From JAFGOG01 sp034429215 (GTDB taxonomy: Bacteria; Chloroflexota; Anaerolineae; JAAYZQ01), in the NCBI GenBank assembly GCA_034429215.1, contig DAOUGI010000127.1:76598-140597 (forward strand): DNA of 64,000 nucleotides, written 5' to 3'. This document shows positions 24,811 to 33,235 of this stretch, one piece after another. The notes below the pieces were generated by a model, which made no database searches, was not told the origin of the DNA, and saw nothing but the letters and a program-made list of their open reading frames with translations. Each line of letters starts with the position of its first letter. The first letter of the stretch is position 1. Position numbers and translations under genes: made by a program.

Positions 24811-25620
24811 ATGGCCGAATGCCACATTTGTACCCAAGACCTGAATGCATGGTACCACGACGAGCATGCCTTGAAGGACATCAGTGCAGAGATCCCACCC
24901 CGGGGCATCACCGCCATCATCGGGCCGTCCGGCTGCGGCAAGTCGACGCTGCTCAAAAGCCTGAACCGGCTCCTGGAAGAGACCGAGGGGGTGCGGGTGA
25001 CCGGGCAGGTCCTGATCGACGGCGAGAATATCTACGGACCGGGTGTGGACGTAACCGGGATACGCACCCGGATCGGGATGCTGGCTCCCAAGCCATTCCC
25101 TCTGCCGATGTCTATCTTTGACAATGTAGCCTATGGGCCGCGCATCCACCGCGAGCGACTCCTCAGGGACGAAGCATCAGGGGGCAAGATGCCTCGATCA
25201 AGGAGCGTCAGGCAGGTCAAAATCCACGATCTGGTAGAGCAACACCTGCAGGCCGCCGGGCTGTGGGACGAGGTCAAAGACCGTCTCAAGTCACCGGCGT
25301 CGAGGTTGTCAACCGGGCAGCAACAACGGCTGTGCCTGGCCCGCGCCCTGGCCGTAGAGCCCGAGGCGCTGCTGTGCGACGAGCCGACATCGGCCCTCGA
25401 TCCGATCTCGGCGCAGCGGATCGAGGCGCAGCTCCAGATGCTCAAGGCCGGCATGACGATCGTGGTCGTAACCCACATCCTCAGGCAGGCGCGCCGGCTT
25501 GCTGACTATGTCATCTTTATGTGGCTGGGCGAGCTAATCGAGGCCGGACCGGCAGCCCAGGTTTTCAACTCCCCGCGTGACGAACGGACCAGGAACTACC
25601 TGACGGGGATCACCGGCTAG
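24811..25620 (+). CDS. pstB: Phosphate ABC transporter ATP-binding protein PstB
   Basis: A 269-residue ATPase with Walker A 'IGPSGCGKSTLLKSLNR', 'GMLAPKPFPLPMSIFDNVAY' (the PstB Q-loop region), signature 'LSTGQQQRLCLARALA' and Walker B 'ALLCDEPTSALDP'. It powers PstCA. An Arg/Lys-rich insert around residues 108-135 is longer than in typical PstB. It ends four bases before the convergent TauE/SafE gene. A decayed second copy of its 3' end lies at 26513-26651. No phoU follows. Confidence 0.95.
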   Translation: MAECHICTQDLNAWYHDEHALKDISAEIPPRGITAIIGPSGCGKSTLLKSLNRLLEETEGVRVTGQVLIDGENIYGPGVDVTGIRTRIGMLAPKPFPLPMSIFDNVAYGPRIHRERLLRDEASGGKMPRSRSVRQVKIHDLVEQHLQAAGLWDEVKDRLKSPASRLSTGQQQRLCLARALAVEPEALLCDEPTSALDPISAQRIEAQLQMLKAGMTIVVVTHILRQARRLADYVIFMWLGELIEAGPAAQVFNSPRDERTRNYLTGITG

Positions 25621-25627
25621 ATCATTA
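25486..25627. repeat. Direct repeat, copy 1 (functional pstB 3' end)
   Basis: This segment recurs at 26513-26651 with about 90% identity over its last 115 bases (12 mismatches, no gap, 25513-25627 against 26537-26651). The repeat ends in both places exactly at the stop codon of the minus-strand gene that follows: TauE/SafE here, the kinase gene at copy 2. Confidence 0.9.
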
Positions 25628-26407
25628 AAAGATCTTGATGCCAAACCAGATGCTCAACAGCGTGCGCACTTGCAGAAAGATGATGAACAAGCCGACAATG
25701 ATCATCATCGCCTTCTGCGGGATCCGGCGGCAGGCGATCGCGGCGAGAGGGGCGGCGAGTGCTCCCCCGATCAGGAGACCCAAGATAATCCGCCAATAGT
25801 CAACCAGGTTTCCGATGGTCAGAATAAAGGTGACCGACTCGGAGGTGGTGACAAAGAACTCACTCAGATTCACCGATCCTATGGCAAAGCGCGGCTTCTT
25901 GCCCCCGGCGACGAGGGTAGTGGTGACAACCGGACCCCATCCGCCGCCACCGATGGCATCGAGAAAGCCGCCCACGATCGCCAAGGGAGGGATCAGTGCC
26001 TTCTTGATCTCGGCCTCTGCGATCTTGCGAAACGCACGAACCAGGATGTACAAGCCCATGATCAAGAGGTAGATGGCAATGTACGGTTTGATCACATCAC
26101 CGTCCACTTGGGTCAGCAGATAAGCCCCCAAAACACCACCAATCACGCCTGGGACGATCAGCCTGAGCGCCAGATCCCTGTCTACATTGCCCACTCGAAA
26201 GTGGGAAAAACCCGAGACGGCGGTGGTAACCACCTCCGCAGCGTGGACGCTGGCGCTGGCCAGCTTGGGGGGAACCCCCAGGGCGAGAAGAACCGAGTTG
26301 GAGCTGACTCCGTAGGCCATCCCCAGGCAACCGTCGATCATCTGGGCGAAAAAGCCGACCAATGCAAACAGCAGGATGCTGGAATTCTGAGTCAACAGCT
26401 CATCCAT
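25625..26407 (-). CDS. TauE/SafE-family membrane permease, Pho-box controlled
   Basis: A 260-residue membrane protein with about eight hydrophobic helices in two similar halves, 'GFFAQMIDGCLGMAYGVSS' near the N-terminus and 'GGFLDAIGGGGWGPVVTTTL' in the middle, both hallmarks of the TauE/SafE (DUF81) family that moves sulfite, sulfonates or other small anions. It converges on pstB with four bases between. Its promoter carries the same four-repeat Pho array as pst, so it should be induced by phosphate limitation, hinting at a phosphorus-related substrate (inference). The gene is bracketed by direct repeats of the pstB 3' end. Confidence 0.85.
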   Translation of the reverse strand: MDELLTQNSSILLFALVGFFAQMIDGCLGMAYGVSSNSVLLALGVPPKLASASVHAAEVVTTAVSGFSHFRVGNVDRDLALRLIVPGVIGGVLGAYLLTQVDGDVIKPYIAIYLLIMGLYILVRAFRKIAEAEIKKALIPPLAIVGGFLDAIGGGGWGPVVTTTLVAGGKKPRFAIGSVNLSEFFVTTSESVTFILTIGNLVDYWRIILGLLIGGALAAPLAAIACRRIPQKAMMIIVGLFIIFLQVRTLLSIWFGIKIF

Positions 26408-26442
26408 GTTGCTTTGCCTCCTTGTGAGTGATCAATTCCCCG

Positions 26443-26499
26443 ATTCTAGCCAATGCCCATGACAAGCGTCGTGATAAGCGCGTGACAAAGCTGTGACGA
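26443..26499 (-). promoter_or_regulatory. Pho-box array and -10 of the TauE/SafE gene
   Basis: On the minus strand, 26499 down to 26459 reads CGTCAC, TTTGTCAC, TTATCAC and TTGTCAT with an 11-base period, identical at 33 of 41 positions to the pst array. Ten bases further stands TAGAAT (26443-26448), again matching the pst layout. Confidence 0.8.
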
Positions 26500-26512
26500 A
26501 CAAGGCTTTCTA

Positions 26513-26651
26513 TAGGCAGCCCGGCGTGCCGACTAGATCTTTACGTGGCTAGGCGAGCTGATCGAGGCCGGACCGGCAGCCCAGGTGTTCAGCTCCCCGC
26601 GTGACGAACGGACCGGGAGCTATCGGACGAGGATCGCCGGCTGGATCATTA
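26513..26651 (+). pseudogene. Decayed copy of the pstB 3' end (direct repeat, copy 2)
   Basis: It aligns codon for codon with the last 40-odd codons of pstB: 'WLGELIEAGPAAQVFSSPRD' against 'WLGELIEAGPAAQVFNSPRD'. It carries in-frame TAG codons at 26513 and 26534, one 3-base deletion after 26536, and a lost terminal stop (TAG to TGG). Several changes are synonymous, so it diverged while coding or came from a related strain's pstB. It ends at the stop codon of the kinase gene. Confidence 0.85.
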
Positions 26652-28514
26652 CTCGTAGCGCAGCTCATCCACATAGATGGTGCCGCTGCCGGCAAAAGTG
26701 TCGGCGCCATCGTCGAGAACCAGGGCGTAGAACGACACCGGATAGTCGATGGCCCCATTATCCGGGCCGCTGACGTGGGCCCACGGCCAGGGCTGATTGA
26801 CGTCCAGGATGCCCACCATCTGCTGCCAGCCTGTGTGCGAGACCCGGCCCAGGGGCGCTTGCCACACCTGGCCGGCCTGGTCTTTGATCCAAGCGTTCAA
26901 AAAGTGACCGGAGCCGTCGCCATAGACCCAGGCGGTGATGCGGGTTGGCTGTCCGGCCATAGGACGCGCTTGCACGAACACCACAAAGTCGTTCTCGGCC
27001 GTATTAAAGGTATAGTCTAGCTGACCGGCGTAGCTGCCCTGGTGAACCTGGGCCGCCGACTGGGTGAAGGACCCATTCGGCTGGTCGCCTCGCTTCCAGG
27101 TGCCAAACCTCTCGAAATCGGCGATCAAACCCGGCTCCAGGGTGGGGGTCGGCGGGCGCTTGGTCGGAGTCGCTGTAAAAGTGGCAGTCGGAGATGGTGT
27201 GGGCGTATCACTCGGCGGAAGCGGTGTATCGCTCGGCTCTGCTGTAGGGACTGTCGCTTCGGTTTCAGGTAGTTGCTCAGTTGGTGTGCTGCCGCCCTCC
27301 GAAGGCAAGGGCGTGACCACCTGAGTGATGATGGGCTGCGAAGTAGCGCCGACGTTTGGGTCAGTCGGCGCCCAAGACGTCGGCTGCTCGCCGGGCACCA
27401 CCACAGTGATGGCCACCGCAGGTCCTTCCTTCGAGCTGTCGCGGAGGGCCAGGGCCAGCAGGCCCGCCAACGCCACCGCCAACACGCCAATGACCCCGAC
27501 CAGGAGCCACACCAAAGGTCGTCCCTTTTTCTTGACGGGAGCAGGCGTCTCAGCCCGGCTCGCCGGTCTTTGAGCCGAGCCCTGCCCTTCCCTCATCTCC
27601 GGCTCTCGTGACGGTGAGCGAGATGGCGCCGAGATAACCACGGGCGGCTCGTGCCGGAGCCGATCGGCTCCGCCAATCGCGGCAGCACCCGGCGATGGGA
27701 CGGCCACAACGCTTCGCAGTGCAGCAGCCATGGCGGCGCCCGTTTGGAACCGCTCATCGGGCAGCTTGGCCAGCGCCTTGAGCAGGATGCCCTCCACTGC
27801 CGGCGACAGGCCGGGCCTGAGCTGGCGAGGGGGCGGCGGAGCCTGTGATATCAGCGCATACACAATGGCATGAGGCGTGTCAGCCCGGAACGGGACCCGC
27901 CCGGTCAGCATTTCATACAGGATGACGCCCAATGCATAGAGGTCGGACCGGTGATCCACGGGCATGCCTTGGGCCTGTTCCGGCGACATGTACTCCGGGG
28001 TGCCCAGCATAGTGCCGGCGCGGGTCAGCCGGGCGGTATCGCCGGCACGGGCGATGCCAAAGTCGGTCACTTTGGGCCGGCCGTCGCCGCTGAATAGGAT
28101 ATTGGCCGGCTTGATGTCGCGGTGGATCAAGCCGTGGCTGTGGGCAAAGTCGAGGGCGCTGCCCACCTGCTCGATGATATGCAGCGCCTCCTCCGGGCCA
28201 AGGGGACCCCTGGACAGCCGGTCGAGCAGGGATCCCCCTTCCAGATACTCCATGGCGATATAGTGAATGCCGGCCTGCTCGCCCACGTCATAGATGGTGA
28301 CGACGTTGGGATGGCCGAGCTGGGCGGCTGCGCGGGCCTCGCGCTGGAAACGGGCCACGAATTCGGGGTCGGCCTGATAATATTCCGGCAGGACCTTGAG
28401 CGCGACGTAGCGGCGCAGCGAGGGCTGGAAGGCCTTGTAGACAATGGCCATGCCCCCACGCCCGATCTCCTGGATGATCTGGTAGTTGCCAAGAGTCGTT
28501 CCGGTCAGATCCAT
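26649..28514 (-). CDS. Membrane Ser/Thr protein kinase with extracellular carbohydrate-binding-like domain
   Basis: A 621-residue PknB-type kinase. The kinase domain (about 8-270) has the glycine loop 'IGRGGMAIV', Lys40, catalytic 'HRDIKPAN' with Asp133 and 'DFG' with Asp151. A Pro/Arg linker, one membrane helix (about 335-357) and a Thr/Pro-rich stalk lead to an outside beta-sandwich (about 430-618: 'ADFERFGTWKRGD', 'HQGSYAGQLDYTF', 'GSGTIYVDELRYE') resembling galactose-binding/CBM domains. It could sense a glycan outside and phosphorylate targets inside. It is the last gene of the nine-gene kinase/FHA operon. Confidence 0.92.
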   Translation of the reverse strand: MDLTGTTLGNYQIIQEIGRGGMAIVYKAFQPSLRRYVALKVLPEYYQADPEFVARFQREARAAAQLGHPNVVTIYDVGEQAGIHYIAMEYLEGGSLLDRLSRGPLGPEEALHIIEQVGSALDFAHSHGLIHRDIKPANILFSGDGRPKVTDFGIARAGDTARLTRAGTMLGTPEYMSPEQAQGMPVDHRSDLYALGVILYEMLTGRVPFRADTPHAIVYALISQAPPPPRQLRPGLSPAVEGILLKALAKLPDERFQTGAAMAAALRSVVAVPSPGAAAIGGADRLRHEPPVVISAPSRSPSREPEMREGQGSAQRPASRAETPAPVKKKGRPLVWLLVGVIGVLAVALAGLLALALRDSSKEGPAVAITVVVPGEQPTSWAPTDPNVGATSQPIITQVVTPLPSEGGSTPTEQLPETEATVPTAEPSDTPLPPSDTPTPSPTATFTATPTKRPPTPTLEPGLIADFERFGTWKRGDQPNGSFTQSAAQVHQGSYAGQLDYTFNTAENDFVVFVQARPMAGQPTRITAWVYGDGSGHFLNAWIKDQAGQVWQAPLGRVSHTGWQQMVGILDVNQPWPWAHVSGPDNGAIDYPVSFYALVLDDGADTFAGSGTIYVDELRYE

Positions 28515-28578
28515 CTGCTCTCCTTATCCGCCTGGAGTACAACGTCTGGCGGCCGGGCTTTGATGAGCATCTCTCCCT

Positions 28579-30351
28579 TTACAGCCACACCCAGCGCAGC
28601 GCCGCTTCGGCCAGGGTCCGCCCGATCTTGCTGGGATCCACCCCATCCCATTCGATGATAGCCACAGTCCACTGCATGTGGCACATCTTGGTGGGATCGC
28701 ACCAGTCGCGGATGATCTGATAGACTGACCAGCTAGACTGGAACGAATAGCCCTTCGTGGGGGGGTGAATACCCCGGTGTTCATTGCCGGGCCCCACGAG
28801 CTGCACCTGGAAGTATTGGTTGGCTGCCAGGCTGCCCCCCCAGGACCAGGTAAAGTTGCAGCCCTGGGCATTGTAGCAGCTAAAGTCCACGGGCGGATTC
28901 ACCAGCACAGGCGGTGACAAGGTCTTGGGTTTGGCCGGTTTTTTCGTGGCCGTCGGGGCTGGCTTGGGTGTGTTCGTGGCCGTGGCAGCCGGCACGGGGG
29001 TATTCGTCACAGTCGGCATGGGCGTGTTCGTGGCAGCCGGCACGGGGGTGTCGGTGGCAGCCGGCGCCGGCGTATTGCTGGGCTCGGGTGTAGAGCTGGC
29101 GATGATGATTATCGGCGTTGGCGAAGACTGCACTTCAGCCGGACCCGCTGTGCTGGCGGCATCGCTGGACACAACGACGACGGTGATAACGCCTGCTGTG
29201 TCTCCCCCTTTGCCCTTGCCGCCGAACGCCAGGTATGCTCCGCCGGCCGCCAACGCAACGACTAGAAGGGCGATGGCCGCGATCAAGATGGGGACTGATT
29301 TTCCGCGCTTGCCGCTTACCTCCTGGGTAGCTATTCCGGACGGTGGGGTGGCCCCCCTATCCACGCGCCCGGCCGCCGGCTTGCCGGTAATCGGGGGCGG
29401 CGCAGCCATGGCTGCCGCCGCCTTGCCCTCCGGCTGGCGCGATCCGGCCCCTTTCGTTGCCGGCTTGGCTTCGACTGCAGCGGGTCTAACCGCGGCAGGC
29501 ACAGGTGCGGCGGCTGCAGGCTGCACTACCCCCACACCCCGCGACCGGAGCGCCGCGGCCAGTTCTGATGCCTGTTGATACCGCCCCTCCGGACGCTTGG
29601 CCAACGCTTTGCCTACCACACCCTCCAGCCAGTCCGGGACGTTGACGTTGACCTGGTGCAGGGGCGGCGGCGGCTCATTCACCTGTTTGTACAGGGTGGC
29701 AACCGGGGTCGGCGTGCTGAACGGCGCCCAGCCGGTCACCATCTCATAGAGGACGATCCCCAAGGCATAGATGTCGGTCCGCCCGTCCACCGGTTGGCCC
29801 TGAATCTGCTCGGGGGCCATGTACTCGGGCGTACCGATGCTGATACCGGTCCGGGTCAGGGCGGCGCTCTCGTACAGCGCCTTGGCGATGCCAAAATCGG
29901 TCAGCATGGGGCGCCCATCGCGGGTCATCAGGACGTTGCTCGGCTTGACATCGCGGTGGACAATTCCCTGTTTGTGGGCATAGTCCAGTGCATCGGCCAA
30001 TTGGGCTCCGATCGACGCTGCATACGTCGGCTCGACCGGCCCCTGCGCGATCAGGTCTTTCAGCGAGCCGCCGTCCACAAAGCCCATGGCCATGTAGTAG
30101 ACGCCGTTGGCAACGCCGGCGTCATACACATTCAGGATGTTGGGGTGATTCAACTGGGCCACGGCCAGAGCTTCGCGCCGAAAGCGCGCCACAAACTCCT
30201 CGTCGCGGGCCAGCTCGGCCCGCAGCACCTTGATGGCAGCGTAACGGCCCAGCGACTCCTGGTAGGCCCGGTAAACAACCGCCATCCCGCCTTCACCGAT
30301 CTTGTCCAGCACCCTGTACGGTCCAAAACCCTTGCCAATTAGATCATCCAT
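28579..30351 (-). CDS. Membrane Ser/Thr protein kinase with extracellular C-terminal domain
   Basis: A 590-residue PknB-type kinase: 'KIGEGGMAVVYRAY' loop, Lys41, 'VHRDVKPSN' with Asp134, DFG Asp152. A long Ala/Pro linker (about 280-355) precedes one membrane helix (about 358-380), repeated Thr/Pro motifs of the type 'PVPAATNTPMPTVTNTP', and an outside domain of about 110 residues with four cysteines and many Trp/Gln ('CNFTWSWGGSLAANQYFQVQ', 'IRDWCDPTKMCHMQW'). The ATG at 30351 is used rather than the in-frame TTG at 30372. The related C-terminal region of the neighbouring phosphatase suggests that kinase and phosphatase read related extracellular cues. Confidence 0.9.
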   Translation of the reverse strand: MDDLIGKGFGPYRVLDKIGEGGMAVVYRAYQESLGRYAAIKVLRAELARDEEFVARFRREALAVAQLNHPNILNVYDAGVANGVYYMAMGFVDGGSLKDLIAQGPVEPTYAASIGAQLADALDYAHKQGIVHRDVKPSNVLMTRDGRPMLTDFGIAKALYESAALTRTGISIGTPEYMAPEQIQGQPVDGRTDIYALGIVLYEMVTGWAPFSTPTPVATLYKQVNEPPPPLHQVNVNVPDWLEGVVGKALAKRPEGRYQQASELAAALRSRGVGVVQPAAAAPVPAAVRPAAVEAKPATKGAGSRQPEGKAAAAMAAPPPITGKPAAGRVDRGATPPSGIATQEVSGKRGKSVPILIAAIALLVVALAAGGAYLAFGGKGKGGDTAGVITVVVVSSDAASTAGPAEVQSSPTPIIIIASSTPEPSNTPAPAATDTPVPAATNTPMPTVTNTPVPAATATNTPKPAPTATKKPAKPKTLSPPVLVNPPVDFSCYNAQGCNFTWSWGGSLAANQYFQVQLVGPGNEHRGIHPPTKGYSFQSSWSVYQIIRDWCDPTKMCHMQWTVAIIEWDGVDPSKIGRTLAEAALRWVWL

Positions 30352-30421
30352 TGCTTTGCCTGTCCTTTCCAAATCCTACTCGGTATAAAGCTGCCTGCTG
30401 CGATAGAAATCCGTTCTCCCG

Positions 30422-31945
30422 TCAGGGATTGGCCAGCGGAAAAACTGGTTTTGGCGTCACTGTCGGCGACTCGAGTGTCGGCTCTGGCGAGGCCCATAGC
30501 CCAATGTAAACCAGGCGCCAGGGGTCGGCCTCCGGGCTGAGTCTGTCTCCCGTGCCGGCATCGACGACGATCACGGTCCACCGGTACTGGCCCGGCCCGC
30601 CACGCGCGGGCAGGATGCCGTCCAGATCGATCTTTTGCTCCGTCTGCGTGGTGTACTCGGCGGCCCCCAGGTGTTCTGCGTTCCCCTCTTTCCAAATCAG
30701 CACCTGAAAGGCCTGTCCTGCCTTCAAAGCCTGGGGATAGGTCCATCGAAAGACCACCTCGCCAGAGGAAGACTCGGCGTCTTTTTCTTTGGGCGCGACC
30801 AACTGAGCCGACGGCAAGGTCGGGGATGCTGAGGTTGGGGCCGGCGACTGGGTCGGCTTGGGACTGGCTGTGACAATCGGCGTTGGGGTCCTGGTCGGTA
30901 TCAGGGTGACTGTGGGCGGCGGCGCAGGGGTGTCGCTCTGCTCAGGGCTCCCCCCTGAAGGAGAGGGAGACGGCACAGAGGTCGAGACCGGCAGGGCCGA
31001 CGCATCTGGGGATGCAGTTGTGGCGACGATTCCGGCGGTCGCAGTGGCCGTCTCTTTTCCCTTGAGCAAAGGCGGCACGAGCAGGATGCCTGCAACCAGC
31101 AATATGACCGCAGCCACAGCCACACCGGCCAACAGGGGGATCGACGGAGACGTCTTTTTCCGTTCCGAATGGGTCGGGGGTGCCGCCACGACCGTTGGCG
31201 ACTCTTTGCGCGTATCGACGATCAACACAGTGATATTGTCGCCGCCGCCCCGCTCGTTGGCCTTGGCCACGAGGGATCGCACGGCGTCCTGGGCAGACTG
31301 CTCACGGACGATGGCCTCGATCTCCCAGTCCTCGACAAGCCCCGACATGCCGTCGCTGCACAGCAGCAGTGCGTCCCCGTCGGCCAGGTTGCCCTCGAAC
31401 AGATCAACCTCCACGGACGGCTTGGAGCCCAAAGCACGGGTGACGACGTTCCTTTGGGGATGCAGGCGGGCCTGCTCGCGCGTGAGGAGCCCTGCGCGTA
31501 TCTGTTCTTGAACCCACGAATGATCCTCGGTAATCTGGCTGATCCCACCCTGGCCGATGAGGTAGGCGCGGCTGTCGCCTACGTTGGCAACATACACCTT
31601 GCGTCCGACGACGACGGCCGCGACCAAGGTCGTGCCCATGCCGGCCTTGGCCGAGTCAGACTGGGCCTCGTCGTAGATCAACCGGTTAGCGGCCTTGTAA
31701 GCCCTTATCAGGCTGGTTCCCACGTCGGGGGCCTGATCGCTGTAGTATTGGTCGATCGCCAGTTTGATCGCCTGTTGGCTGGCAACCTCCCCTGCCTGGT
31801 GGCCTCCCATGCCATCGGCCACCAGGTAGATGCCGCCCTTGCTGTCAAGCAGTTGCGGGTCCTGGGGGAGCCGGTAATCCACGTAATCCTCGTTGTGAGG
31901 CCTGGCCCGACCTGTATCGGTCAACGTGGCAACCTCGAAATTCAT
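30422..31945 (-). CDS. PP2C-family protein phosphatase, membrane anchored
   Basis: A 507-residue phosphatase. The N-terminal PP2C/Stp domain (about 1-240) has the metal-binding motifs 'VADGMGGHQAGEVAS', 'GDSRAYLIG', 'LLLCSDGMSGLVED' and 'GGGDNITVLIVDT'. It is followed by a linker, a membrane helix (about 272-297), Thr/Pro repeats and an outside domain ('EVVFRWTYPQALKAGQAFQV', 'GQYRWTVIVVDAGTG'). It removes phosphate from Ser/Thr targets of the kinases in the same operon. AGGAGG sits five bases before the ATG at 31945; the upstream kinase gene ends nine bases earlier. Confidence 0.93.
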   Translation of the reverse strand: MNFEVATLTDTGRARPHNEDYVDYRLPQDPQLLDSKGGIYLVADGMGGHQAGEVASQQAIKLAIDQYYSDQAPDVGTSLIRAYKAANRLIYDEAQSDSAKAGMGTTLVAAVVVGRKVYVANVGDSRAYLIGQGGISQITEDHSWVQEQIRAGLLTREQARLHPQRNVVTRALGSKPSVEVDLFEGNLADGDALLLCSDGMSGLVEDWEIEAIVREQSAQDAVRSLVAKANERGGGDNITVLIVDTRKESPTVVAAPPTHSERKKTSPSIPLLAGVAVAAVILLVAGILLVPPLLKGKETATATAGIVATTASPDASALPVSTSVPSPSPSGGSPEQSDTPAPPPTVTLIPTRTPTPIVTASPKPTQSPAPTSASPTLPSAQLVAPKEKDAESSSGEVVFRWTYPQALKAGQAFQVLIWKEGNAEHLGAAEYTTQTEQKIDLDGILPARGGPGQYRWTVIVVDAGTGDRLSPEADPWRLVYIGLWASPEPTLESPTVTPKPVFPLANP

Positions 31946-31954
31946 TGACACCTC

Positions 31955-33229
31955 CTAATGCACCTTCCCGCCTGAAGCGAGCCCTGGAGCGCCTGCGGAA
32001 TGCGCATCGTGACGATCGGTCTGGTCGGCCAGCGAATCTGTCCCTGCCGCCTCGACGCGAGAGGCAGGCAACACCACCAGGAGATTGACCGACCCGATGG
32101 TCAGGAGATCGCCTGGCTGGAGGACCCACGGGGTTCCGGCCGAAAGTCGAAAGCCGTTAACAAAAGTGCCGTTGGTGCTGCCGCCATCGACGATGCGACA
32201 CGCTTCCCGGTCGCACTGGATAGAGGCGTGCTGTCTCGATACCTGGGACACCGGGAGCACGATATCGTTGTCGGCGCCACGGCCGATGGTGACCTGACCG
32301 CGGTAGACAGGATACTGGCGGCCGTCTGAGGTGGTCAAATACAAAACGATCTCTCGCCGGCGAGACCCTGTGTCCGATTTGCCCCCTTCGCCGCCCGCAG
32401 CCAGCCCAAGGCCCGTCACCGACGCCAGGGCGGCGGCAAACTCCCCGGCCGTGCCAAAGCGCGCTGTTGGCTCTTTGGCGAGGGCTCGGAATACGATCTG
32501 TTCCAGCCGCACGTTCACGCTTGGATTGAGCGGCAATAGAGATGGCGGCGGCTCGTTTATCAAGTCGCGAAGGACCTGATAGGGTGTCACCGCTGAGAAA
32601 GGCGCCTCGCCGCTCAGCATCTCATACACGACGACGCCCAACGAATAGATGTCCGAGCTGCCGTCGAGCTCCTTGCCCCTGGCCTGCTCGGGTGACATAT
32701 ACTTGAGGGTGCCACTGGCCATCCCTTCGCTGGTGATCTTGGCCATGTTGGCAGCTTTGACGAGCCCAAAATCGGTCAGGGTGATATGATCGCCGGCGCC
32801 GACTATGACGTTCGCCGGCTTGACGTCGCGGTGCACGAGACCCTGTTGGTGGGCGTAATCCAACGCACTGGCCAATTGCCCGATAATGGGGACGATCCGG
32901 TTGATGGGCAGGGCGCCCTTTTTCTGGATCTCCTGCTGCAAGGTTGGCCCGTCGAGGTACTCCATGACGATGTACTGAAAGCTCTCATGTGAGCCGACGT
33001 CGTAGATGATGACGACATTTTGGTGTCTGAGGTTGGCAGCGGTGATCGCTTCCCGCTGAAACCGCCGGGTGAACTCGGCGTTGGCTGCCAGGTGAGGAAG
33101 CAGAACCTTCAGCGCCACCGTTCGTTGGAGGACGTTGTCGTAGGCGCGGTAGACCACGGCCATTCCGCCGCGGCCCCGCTCCTCGATGATCAGAAACCGT
33201 CCCCAAGCCCTACCTACCAGTTCTTGCAT
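31955..33229 (-). CDS. Soluble Ser/Thr kinase with C-terminal FHA domain
   Basis: A 424-residue protein with no membrane helix. The kinase domain (about 10-265) has 'RGRGGMAVVYRAY', Lys41, 'VHRDVKPAN' with Asp135 and DFG Asp153. The FHA domain (about 300-385) has 'TIGRGADNDIVLPVSQVSRQ' and 'GGSTNGTFVNGFRL', the phosphothreonine-reading residues. It can therefore both write and read phosphothreonine marks, and may dock on phosphorylated partners such as the FHA transporter six bases upstream. Confidence 0.94.
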   Translation of the reverse strand: MQELVGRAWGRFLIIEERGRGGMAVVYRAYDNVLQRTVALKVLLPHLAANAEFTRRFQREAITAANLRHQNVVIIYDVGSHESFQYIVMEYLDGPTLQQEIQKKGALPINRIVPIIGQLASALDYAHQQGLVHRDVKPANVIVGAGDHITLTDFGLVKAANMAKITSEGMASGTLKYMSPEQARGKELDGSSDIYSLGVVVYEMLSGEAPFSAVTPYQVLRDLINEPPPSLLPLNPSVNVRLEQIVFRALAKEPTARFGTAGEFAAALASVTGLGLAAGGEGGKSDTGSRRREIVLYLTTSDGRQYPVYRGQVTIGRGADNDIVLPVSQVSRQHASIQCDREACRIVDGGSTNGTFVNGFRLSAGTPWVLQPGDLLTIGSVNLLVVLPASRVEAAGTDSLADQTDRHDAHSAGAPGLASGGKVH

Positions 33230-33235
33230 TTACCC

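Noticed and set aside
25486..26651. An insertion sequence or transposon carrying the TauE/SafE gene between its repeats
   Set aside because: The flanking repeats are coding pstB sequence about 115-140 bases long and diverged by 10%; there is no transposase and there are no terminal inverted repeats.
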